A stretch of DNA of 64,000 bases from an uncultured Collinsella sp. (GTDB lineage: Bacteria > Actinomycetota > Coriobacteriia > Coriobacteriales > Coriobacteriaceae), in the NCBI GenBank assembly GCA_958354105.1, contig CATWVA010000006.1, positions 18,957 through 82,956 of the forward strand, written 5' to 3'. Shown piece by piece: positions 42,344 through 50,500 of the stretch. A model generated the notes under the pieces. It was not told the DNA's origin and did not search any database. It saw only the letters and a list, made by a program, of their open reading frames with translations. How positions within the stretch are numbered: position 1 is the first letter of the stretch; each line of letters opens with the position of its first letter. Position numbers and translations under genes: made by a program.

Positions 42344-44068
42344 ATGAGCAATCCCTCGAACCGCGCTTCGATGCGCGGGCAACTCACGCTGCGCGGCGTC
42401 GTCATCGGCGTCCTTGGCTGCGTGATCATCACGGCAAGCTCGGCCTACACGGCCCTCAAGATGGGTGCACTCCCCTGGCCGATTATTTTCGCTGCCGTCA
42501 TCTCGCTGTTCTTCCTGAAGCTCATGGGCAACGCCAGCCTCAACGAGGGCAACGCCAGCCTCAACGAGGCCAACGTCACCCACACCATCATGTCCGCGGG
42601 CGCCATGGTCGCCGGCGGCCTGGCGTTTACCATCCCGGGCGCCTGGATGCTGGGCTATGCCGACCAGATCAGCTGGCTCGACATGTTTATCGTGGCACTC
42701 GCCGGCACTATCCTGGGCCTTCTGGCGACAGCGCTCATCCACCGTCACTTTATCGTGGACGCCGCGCTGGAGTTCCCTACCGGCAACGCCGCAGCTCAGA
42801 CCCTGCGTGCTACCGAGGCCGGCGGCAAGACCGGCAAGCAGCTCTTTGGCTCCATGGCCATCGCAGGCATCTACAGCGTGCTTCGCGACGCTCTGGGCGT
42901 GGTGCCCAGCATGCTGTGCACGCTCAATATCCCCGGCGTGACCTTTGCCATCTATAACTCGCCCATGCTGCTCTCCATCGGCTTTTTGGTTGGCTTCGCC
43001 CCGGTTGCCTTCTGGTTTGCCGGCGCGCTGCTAGGTAACTTTGGCATCATCGTGGGCGGCACCGCTGCGGGTCTATTCGACGTTGTGACTGCGCAGGGCA
43101 TCGTCAAATCGCTCGGCATGGGCCTCATGATGGGCTTTGGCGTCGCCGTCGTCCTCAAGGACATCCTGCCGCAGGTCGCCGGCATCGCCCGCGGCCTCGC
43201 CGCCGACAGCTCCAGCGACACCGACGAGCAGTCGCTCATCTCGGGCTCGCTTAAGCTCGACGCCGGCATCATCGGCCTGGGTACTGCCGCCATAGCCGTG
43301 ATCGTCGCCATCGCGCTCGACCTTGGCCCCGTCCCGGCCGTCATCGTCACGCTGTTCACCTTTGTCACCACCATCATGAGCGCGCAGAGCTGCGGCCAGA
43401 CGGGCATCGACCCCATGGAGATCTTCGGCCTCATCGTCATGCTCATCGTGGCTGCCTTCGCACAGATCGCCCAGGTCAAGCTGTTCTTTATCGCCGGCAT
43501 CGTGGCCGTGGCATGCGGCCTTGCGGGCGACGTCATGAACGACTTTAAGGCCGGCGCCGTGCTGGGCACCAACCCGCGTGCGCAGTGGATCGGCCAGGCC
43601 ATCGGCGGCATCGTGGGCGCCCTGGTCGCCGCTGCCGTCATGGTCGCGCTCGTCACCGCCTATGGTCCGGATGCTTTCGGCCCCGACAAGAGCTTTGTGG
43701 CCGCGCAGGCAAGCGTCGTCGCCACCATGGTCTCGGGCATCCCGAGCGTGTCGTGGTTCGTAGGCGGCTTTATCGCCGGCATCGTCATGTACTGGCTCGG
43801 CATTCCGGCCATGATGATCGGCCTGGGCGTGTACCTGCCGTTCTACATGTCGCTCACGGCCTTCTTGGGCTCCTGCGTCAAGCTCGCCTACGACAAGTGG
43901 GCCGCACGCCGCGACGCCGCTGCCGGTCTTTCGGACGAGGAGAAGGCCTCCAAGGATGCCGCCTTCCAGGAGCAGGGCCTGGTCGTCGCCAGCGGCCTGC
44001 TCGGCGGCGAGTCCATCGTCGGCGTTATCCTGGCGTTTGTCTCTGTTGGTCTGAGCCTGCTGGGGTAG
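42344..44068 (+). CDS. OPT-family oligopeptide or metal-chelate transporter
   Basis: 574 residues and about 14-16 membrane helices. N-terminal LTLRGVVIGVLGCVIITASS, EANVTHTIMSAGAMVAGGLA, and later LVGFAPVAFWFAGALLGNFG and GLGVYLPFYMSLTAFLGS are typical of bacterial OPT transporters. Substrates of the family include oligopeptides and siderophore-type chelates; not predictable here. A 7-residue in-frame tandem duplication (GNASLNE twice, residues ~62-75) is present, from an exact 21-bp DNA repeat at 42526-42567. AAAGGAG precedes the start. A hairpin terminator follows. Confidence 0.9.
   Translation: MSNPSNRASMRGQLTLRGVVIGVLGCVIITASSAYTALKMGALPWPIIFAAVISLFFLKLMGNASLNEGNASLNEANVTHTIMSAGAMVAGGLAFTIPGAWMLGYADQISWLDMFIVALAGTILGLLATALIHRHFIVDAALEFPTGNAAAQTLRATEAGGKTGKQLFGSMAIAGIYSVLRDALGVVPSMLCTLNIPGVTFAIYNSPMLLSIGFLVGFAPVAFWFAGALLGNFGIIVGGTAAGLFDVVTAQGIVKSLGMGLMMGFGVAVVLKDILPQVAGIARGLAADSSSDTDEQSLISGSLKLDAGIIGLGTAAIAVIVAIALDLGPVPAVIVTLFTFVTTIMSAQSCGQTGIDPMEIFGLIVMLIVAAFAQIAQVKLFFIAGIVAVACGLAGDVMNDFKAGAVLGTNPRAQWIGQAIGGIVGALVAAAVMVALVTAYGPDAFGPDKSFVAAQASVVATMVSGIPSVSWFVGGFIAGIVMYWLGIPAMMIGLGVYLPFYMSLTAFLGSCVKLAYDKWAARRDAAAGLSDEEKASKDAAFQEQGLVVASGLLGGESIVGVILAFVSVGLSLLG
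42526..42567 (+). repeat. Exact 21-bp tandem duplication inside the OPT gene
   Basis: The 21-mer starting GGGCAACGCCAGCCTC occurs at 42526-42546 and immediately again at 42547-42567. It is in frame and adds one GNASLNE heptapeptide. Confidence 0.95.
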
Positions 44069-44093
44069 GCCGAACAACAACGCACCAGCGCAG

Positions 44094-44131
44094 AGCGCGG
44101 AGTCGGAATCAAACCGGCCCCGCGCTTTTTT
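44094..44131 (+). terminator. Intrinsic terminator of the OPT gene
   Basis: AGCGCGG (44094-44100) pairs with CCGCGCT (44119-44125), followed by TTTTTTG. It lies 26 nt after the stop codon. Confidence 0.85.
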
Positions 44132-44283
44132 GTCTATTTGACTCTTATGATCCTCGCGGCGTTTTAGCCATGTCGATTGGCCTGACTTCCAGGTCAACAA
44201 ACCTTGTCTGACACCTCGCCTAACGCGGTGTAGAGTAAAGACGACAGACGCAAGAAGCGGCTCAGAAGCTAAACGAGGTAAGC

Positions 44284-45423
44284 ATGGAACTCGACAAACA
44301 ACAGATCAAGCGGCTGCGCGAGCGTCATCATCGTCGTCACGGTATACGCCCTGCACACAGCGAGGCCATGGAGAATGCCACCCGTTTCCTTAAGCAGGCG
44401 TTCAACATACGCGAGGGACGCGCGCCCTATCACGTGATTCGCAAGCGCTTTGTAAACGGGGCGCGCCTGACTGGCTCGCACTTATGCATCCTGATCATTG
44501 CCATGTTGATCGCGAGCATCGGCCTCGATATCAACTCGGATATCGCCATTGTAGGTGCCATGCTCATCTGCCCGCTCATGGGCTCGGTCCTTGCCATGGC
44601 ATACGGCATTGCCACGCTCGACCGCGAGATTGCCGTCGAGGCAATTGCCGGCCTCGCGCTGCAGATGGTCTTTTGTCTAATCACGTCCACGCTGTACTTT
44701 AAGCTCTCGCCCCTTGGCACCACCACGGCCGCCATCATCGATAACTCGACACCCACCGTATGGGACCTTGCCGTCGCGCTCGCGGGCGGCTTTGCGGGTG
44801 GCCTGGGCAACTCGCGCGACCAGGAACCCGCCACGCTCATCGCCGGCGTGGCCGTGGCGACCGCGCTCATGCCGCCCCTGTGCGCGGCGGGCTATGGCAT
44901 CGCCATCGCAAGCGGGTCGCTGTTTCTTTCAGCCCTCTACGAGTTTGGCATCAACGTGGTCTTTATCGCACTGGCTGCCGAAGCCGTGCTGCTTCTTTTG
45001 CGCGTGCCGCTCAAGCGCGACCTCAACGGCGACGGCATTGTGACCGCCGAGGAAAACGCCGAGGTCGATGAGCTGTCACACAAGGTGCGCCGCCGCATCA
45101 TCGTGGGCACGGTGATCTTTGCCATCCCCTGCATCGTTATGACGGCGGGGTCTATTGGCTCGGCGCAGGCCGGCGTGCAGGACGGTTACGGCGTCACCGA
45201 AACCACGCGCGAGCTTGCCGCGGTGCTGCCGGGCTTTAAGGATTACACCGTTGCCGTCGAGACCTCGGCCACCGAAGACGAGGAGGAGGGCCTTGTCGAG
45301 CGCGAGGTTGTCGCCCATGTGACGACAAGCGAGGCGCTTGGGGCACACGACCGCCGTGTAGCCCGCAAGCTCATCGACCTCAATGTGCCCGAACTCGATC
45401 GCGTGGAGTTCGATGTGAAGTAA
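44284..45423 (+). CDS. DUF389 membrane protein with an EF-hand-like loop
   Basis: 379 residues. The DUF389 core of about six membrane helices includes IASIGLDINSDIAIVGAMLI and LAVALAGGFAGGLGNSRDQE, followed by PATLIAGVAVATALMPPLCA. Function of the family is unknown. After the last core helices, residues 246-257 read DLNGDGIVTAEE, a complete canonical EF-hand loop (D1, N3, D5, G6, E12). A further helix and a soluble C-terminal domain (~300-379) follow. ACGAGGT precedes the start. Calcium binding is inference. Confidence 0.88.
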   Translation: MELDKQQIKRLRERHHRRHGIRPAHSEAMENATRFLKQAFNIREGRAPYHVIRKRFVNGARLTGSHLCILIIAMLIASIGLDINSDIAIVGAMLICPLMGSVLAMAYGIATLDREIAVEAIAGLALQMVFCLITSTLYFKLSPLGTTTAAIIDNSTPTVWDLAVALAGGFAGGLGNSRDQEPATLIAGVAVATALMPPLCAAGYGIAIASGSLFLSALYEFGINVVFIALAAEAVLLLLRVPLKRDLNGDGIVTAEENAEVDELSHKVRRRIIVGTVIFAIPCIVMTAGSIGSAQAGVQDGYGVTETTRELAAVLPGFKDYTVAVETSATEDEEEGLVEREVVAHVTTSEALGAHDRRVARKLIDLNVPELDRVEFDVK

Positions 45424-45479
45424 CGTGATGTAGGGCGCAGATCACGACTGCGCCCCGCTCGCTGTTTTATTGCCGTGAA

Positions 45480-45929
45480 TCAGCTGTCCGCATCGACATC
45501 GCCAGACTCCACTGTAAACGCCGGGCCGGTACTCACCAGATAAAAACGGGTCACCCTGGTATCTCTAAATAGGTAGAGCAAGCCCTGATCGCGTCGGCGC
45601 GAAATATACGCCACGTGGACCGTACCGAATTCTTCGCCGTTTTCCTTCTTTAATATCAGGATGTTGGGGTCATCCGTACGCTTAAACTGCCCGTCTGCGC
45701 AGATTCCGTCTTGGTCGACCAGCTGCCATCGACAGTTGTCCTCCTCAAGAAAAGCCAGGGTTTCCCGACTTGTTTCGTCATCCCGATAGTAACCGTCAAT
45801 GGCAAAGCCTTCGGAAGCACATTCCTGCATATAGGATGTTTCTCGACTTATAGCGAACTGCCCTATAGCGCCCAGAAGCACTGCCAGGCAAACCACTGCA
45901 ACGGTTATCGAGACAAAACGGCGGCTCAT
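45480..45929 (-). CDS. Hypothetical membrane-anchored or secreted small protein
   Basis: 149 residues. The N-terminal VSITVAVVCLAVLLGAIGQF is a single membrane anchor or uncleaved signal. The remainder is soluble and charged, with two Cys (CASEGF and DNCRWQLVD) and the segment ENGEEFGTVHVAYISRRRDQ. It resembles small extracytoplasmic lipoprotein-like proteins but has no lipobox. No family recognised. It is convergent with the DUF389 gene. Base composition is lower in GC than its neighbours, as is the following spacer, hinting at later acquisition. Confidence 0.65.
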   Translation of the reverse strand: MSRRFVSITVAVVCLAVLLGAIGQFAISRETSYMQECASEGFAIDGYYRDDETSRETLAFLEEDNCRWQLVDQDGICADGQFKRTDDPNILILKKENGEEFGTVHVAYISRRRDQGLLYLFRDTRVTRFYLVSTGPAFTVESGDVDADS

Positions 45930-46122
45930 GTCAGCCAGCCCGATACTTGTTTAACGGAGCACGAAACATACTTGGTACCTCCGATATCATGGCGAATGTC
46001 ACCTACGGCCTGTCGGCAATCATATGTTTCCAACATCAAACCATATGGCAACCACTCGCGAGAGGAGTATCGGCGAACGGTGCATTTTTGCGTTCTATTG
46101 GGCAAACGTCAACGCGCGCTAC

Positions 46123-46168
46123 AGCTCTTGCTCGACCTATTCAGATCTTGTCGCATACTACCGTAGAT
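46123..46168 (+). repeat. Diverged half-copy of the 47329-47458 element
   Basis: TGCTCGACCTATTCAGATCTTGTCGCATACTACCG closely follows the right part of the element at 47421-47455, same strand, about 1.3 kb apart. The two flank the hydroxyacyl-CoA dehydrogenase gene. The matching left arm was not found. (Sequence described by position; longest literal match runs are shorter.). Confidence 0.65.
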
Positions 46169-46199
46169 CCTCAACGCTTCCGCCCCCAAGAGATCATTT

Positions 46200-47159
46200 T
46201 TAGTACTTGAAGAAGCCCTCGCCCGAGCTTTCGCCCAGCTTACCTTCGTCGAGCATTTTCTTGAGGACGGATGCCATAGCCTTAAAGTTGTAGGGCATCA
46301 TCATCTTCTTGAGCAGCGGGCTCACCAGGCCCGGGACCTTCTGATACTGCATGACGATGTTGTAGGCCGTCTGGATACCCACCGTGTCGAATACGCGGAA
46401 CGGGCCCTTGGGGGCGCCGGTGCCCCGCGTCCATGCAAGGTCGATGCTCTTGGGGTCACTCACACCCGAAACATACAGGTCAAGGCCCGAAAGCAGCCAC
46501 GGCACCAACATGGAATTGAGCAGGTAGCCGTTCTTTTCCTTGTTGACGGGCAGGGCAAGCATACGGATATCGTTGGCAAAGTCGACGAGCTCGTCGAAGT
46601 AGCGCTTGTCGGTTTGGTCCTGTGCCATGACCTCGGTCATGTTGTTCTTCCAGATGGAGTTGGCAAAGTGCAGCGACAGGTACTTCTCGGGACGGCCGGT
46701 GTACTTGGCAAAGGTGCTCGGCAGCAGCGTGGATGAGTTGGTCACGATGACGGTCTTTTGCGGCAGAACCGGGGCGAGCTTCTTGTAGAAGTCGATTTTT
46801 GCCTGAGTGTCCTCGGCCATAGACTCGATGACCAGGTCGGCGTCGGCCACGGCCTTGGCAAGATCGAGCTCCAGCTTGAGTGTGGAGTAGGCACGCTCGA
46901 CGGCGGCGAGCGCCGCTTCCTTGTCGAAGGGCTGGGTGCCATCGGCGATACCGGCGCACCACTCGCCCGTGCCGTCCGCCATGCCCTCGATTGCCGCGAT
47001 GTACTCCTTGCGCACGTGATCGATCTTGGGCTGGGTGCGGCCGATGCTGCCCTCGCTGCGCAGCCAAATCGTTACATCAAAGCCGCAGTAGGCAGCCTGA
47101 AAGGCAATCTGGCTTCCCAACACGCCGCCGCCGGCAACACAAACGGTCTTGTAGCTCAT
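46200..47159 (-). CDS. 3-hydroxyacyl-CoA dehydrogenase family protein
   Basis: 319 residues. Rossmann fold VCVAGGGVLGSQIAFQAA at ~6-23; ADLVIESMAEDTQAKIDFYK; the catalytic region is LSLHFANSIWKNNMTEVM where the usual HFFNP reads HFANS. The C-terminal helical domain ends GKLGESSGEGFFKY. NAD-dependent oxidation or reduction of 3-hydroxyacyl-CoA is expected; substrate unknown. It is encoded just downstream of the 1600-residue dehydratase activase, in the same direction, which suggests a fatty-acid or hydroxyacid fermentation context. Confidence 0.87.
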   Translation of the reverse strand: MSYKTVCVAGGGVLGSQIAFQAAYCGFDVTIWLRSEGSIGRTQPKIDHVRKEYIAAIEGMADGTGEWCAGIADGTQPFDKEAALAAVERAYSTLKLELDLAKAVADADLVIESMAEDTQAKIDFYKKLAPVLPQKTVIVTNSSTLLPSTFAKYTGRPEKYLSLHFANSIWKNNMTEVMAQDQTDKRYFDELVDFANDIRMLALPVNKEKNGYLLNSMLVPWLLSGLDLYVSGVSDPKSIDLAWTRGTGAPKGPFRVFDTVGIQTAYNIVMQYQKVPGLVSPLLKKMMMPYNFKAMASVLKKMLDEGKLGESSGEGFFKY

Positions 47160-47328
47160 GGAACGGCCCTCTCTTACGTAATTCCATAGATGTGTATTTA
47201 TTCAACCGTAAGGATGACGCGCGCTGGGGGTGGGTTCTATAAACGGGCGGTATTTCGCGGCAAACGGCTACATATGTTCATTATCTCAGGGGTTCCGAGG
47301 GCAGTTTTTGGTGCCACCGAGACGTCGT

Positions 47329-47458
47329 TTTCGGAAGTATGCGGCAAATTCCGAAACTCTTGAGCACGTCCTGATTTTCGCCAATAAAACCGCAGGTACA
47401 GAGCTTTGTCATATCCGGTGTGCTCGGCCTATTCAGATTTTGCCGCATACTTCCGAAA
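47329..47458. repeat. 130-bp element with 20-bp perfect terminal inverted repeats
   Basis: The arms TTTCGGAAGTATGCGGCAAA (47329-47348) and 47439-47458 are perfectly complementary. A second pair, GAGCAC (47362-47367) with GTGCTC (47420-47425), nests inside. A related half copy lies at 46123-46168. The structure suggests a MITE-like element or a folded RNA. Confidence 0.8.
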
Positions 47459-47510
47459 TCTAAGTTCGCAAAGGGTGATAGTTGGGGCGTTTACGCAACA
47501 TATGTCCAGC

Positions 47511-47545
47511 AAAAACGGGTGGTAGCCGGCACGGCTGCCACCCGT
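47511..47545 (-). terminator. Intrinsic terminator of the activase gene
   Basis: ACGGGTGGTAGCC (47515-47527) pairs with GGCTGCCACCCGT (47533-47545) with one mismatch, and the minus strand continues TTTTTGC. It lies 30 nt after the stop. Confidence 0.85.
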
Positions 47546-47575
47546 TTGTCTCATATCTAGCCCATAGCGGGCAAG

Positions 47576-50500
47576 CTACTTCTTAATGCCGCGTCCCAGA
47601 CGCTCGGCGACCGACGCAACGGCTTCCTCGCTGGCCGGCTCGCAGCTCACGCAGCCGTCGTGGGCGCGCATCTGGCCGGTGACCTCGTCCATCGCGAGCG
47701 GCGCCACCTTCTCGAGCTTAAAGCCCTTGCCGGCGCGCATGTTCTCCTTGGCCACACTGATCATGAGCTTAATACGGTTGAGCTGGTTGACCTCGGACGC
47801 ACCGGGGTCGTAGTCCACCGCGACAATGTTGCTCTCGGGATGCTGGCGGCGCAGCTCCTTGATCACGGCCTTGCCCACCACGTGGTTGGGCAGGCACGCG
47901 AAGGGCTGCGTGCAGATGATATTGGGCGCACCGTGATCGATCAGGTCGAGCATCTCGGCCGTGAGCAGCCAGCCCTCGCCCATGTTGTTGCACACCGAAA
48001 GCACCGTGCGGGCCTTGTCGGCCATGGTGCCGATGCGCTCGGGCGCCTCAAAGCGGCGGGACTTCTCGAGCATCTCCTCCACCGGCGTGCGCATCCAGTC
48101 CACCAGCTTGATGAGCGCCTGCATGCCCGCGCGCGTAGTGGGAGAGCTTCCCAGCTCGTCCTTCTGCAGCTCGGCGTTGCTCATGGAGTACAGGAAGAAG
48201 TCGAGCAGGCCCGGCACCACGGCCTCGCAGCCCTCGCGCTCGATAACGTCGACCACGTGGTTGTTGGCCGTGGGATGGAACTTGACCAAGATCTCGCCGA
48301 CCACGCCCACGCGCGGCTTGGTGCCCTCGCCCACGAGCGGCATGGAGTCGAACGCGCGGATGGCCTCGCGGCACAGCTTGGTGTAGTTATGCCTGTTGAA
48401 CTTGGGCGCCAGCTTGCGGGCGCGCGCCATGTACTCCTCGTAGAGTGCGTTCGCCGCACCGGGCGTTGCCTCGTACGGGCGGCAACGATAGAGCATCTGC
48501 ATCATCACGTCGCCAAAGAGCACCGCGTAGACTGCCTGCTTAAGCAGCGCCGGCGTAATCTTAAAGCCGGGGTTGTCCTCGCCCAGCGCCACGGCCGAAA
48601 GCGAGATCACCGGAATCTCGGGGTGGCCGCTCTCGCGCAGGGCCTTGCGGATAAGCGCGATGTAGTTGGTGGCACGGCAGCCACCGCCGGTCTGGCTGAT
48701 GACCACGGCTGTCTTGGACAGGTCGTACCGACCGCTCTCGATGGCCTCCATGATCTGACCCGTCACCAGGATCGACGGATAGCAGATGTCGTTGTTCACA
48801 TAGCGCAGACCGGCCTCGACGGCATCGTGGTCAGTCGAGGGCAGCAGCTCCAGGTTGTAGCCGGCACCGCGGAACACCTCTTTGACCAGGTCAAAGTGGA
48901 TCGGCGCCATCTGCGGGCACAGGATGGTGTAACCCTCCTCGCGCATCTGCTCGGTAAAGGGCACCTTGGGCCATGCGGTCGAGGCGCTCTCACGCTGCGC
49001 CTCGAACGTGTACTTGCGGCTCGCGAATGCGGGAGCATCCATGGAGGGTGCCACCGGCGCGGCGTCGCCCTGCTCGTAGGCCTCGCCCGCTGCCGTAGCC
49101 TCGGCCAAGCGCTCGGCCTCCTGGTCCTTGAGCGCCGCCATGAGCGAGCGGATGCGGATGCGCGCAGCGCCCAGGTTGGACACCTCGTCGATCTTGAGCA
49201 CGGTGTAGATCTTGCCGCTGGCCTCAAGGATTTCCTGCACCTGGTCGGTGGTCAGAGCGTCCAGGCCACAGCCGAAGGAATTGAGCTGGATCAGATCCAG
49301 GTCGTTGCGCATCGTCACAAAACGGGCGACGGCATACAGGCGGCTGTGGTACATCCACTGGTCGACGACGCGAATCGGACGCTCAGGCTTTACCAGGTGC
49401 GCGAGCGAATCCTCGGTAAAGACCGCAAAGCCAAAGCTCGAGATAAGCTCGGGCAGGGCATGGTTGATCTCGGGGTCGTTATGGTAGGGGCGGCCGGCGA
49501 GCACAATGCCGTGGCCACCGTGGTCCTCGACCCACTTAAGAGCCTCCTCGCCCATGGTCTGGATGTCCTCATGGAAACGCGCATCGGCCTCAAAGGCAGC
49601 GTTGACAGCGGCATCGACCTCGGAGCGCGTGATCTTGGGCCCACGCACGCGACCGCGACCGGCTTGCGCATCGGCCACACGGTCGACGGCGAGCACCTGA
49701 TACAGACGGCGCTTGAGCTCGGTCTTGTCGTGATAGGGCACAAACGGATACAGGAACTCGATGTTCTGCTCGCGGATCTCGTCGATGTTGAGTGCCAACG
49801 CCGTGGGGTAGCTCATGACGATGGGGCAGTTATAGCAGTTGCCAGCCGTCGGATCCTCCTTGCGCTCCCAGCGCACGCACGGCATCCAGATGAAGTCGAC
49901 GTCACGGTCGATGAGATTCATCACGTGGCCGTGGCTCATCTTGGCCGGATAGCACACGCTCTCGGACGGCATGGACTCGATGCCCGCCTGGTAGGTCTTC
50001 TTGCTCGACTGGTCGGACAGCTGCACGCTAAAGCCCAGGCGCGTAAAGAACGCGTGCCAGAAGGGGTAGTTCTCGTACATGTTGAGTGCGCGCGGGATAC
50101 CCACGGTGCCGCGCGGGGCCTCGTCGGGGCTCAGCACCTCGCGGTTAAACAGCAGCTCGTTTTTCTTTTTGAAGAGGTTGGGGGCTTCGGTCTTTTGCTT
50201 TTTGTGGCCGGCACCCTTCTCGCAGCGGTTACCGGTAATGAAGCGCCTGCCGCCGCCAAAGTCGTTGACGGTGAGCTGGCAGTTGTTGGAGCAACGGCCG
50301 CAGCGGACATGCTTTTGCGTCACGGTGAGGTGCGCGATGTCCTCGGCAGAAAGAATGGTCGAAATGCCATCGGCGCCGGCGCGATCGCGGGCGAGCAGGG
50401 CCGCACCGTAGGCGCCCATGCAGCCGGCGATGTCGGGGCGCACGGCGTGAACGCCGGTGAGCTGCTCAAACGCACGCAGCGTGGCATCGGACATAAAGGT

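Larger units (their letters stand above)
47160..47575. other. Gene-free region between the dehydrogenase and activase genes
   Basis: 416 bp with no credible ORF. It contains the nested inverted repeat at 47329-47458, two ACATATGT motifs (CTACATATGTTCATTATC near 47268 and TTACGCAACATATGTCC near 47490), and the activase terminator (47511-47545). The latter motif recurs near 15460 after tRNA-Val. Confidence 0.65.
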
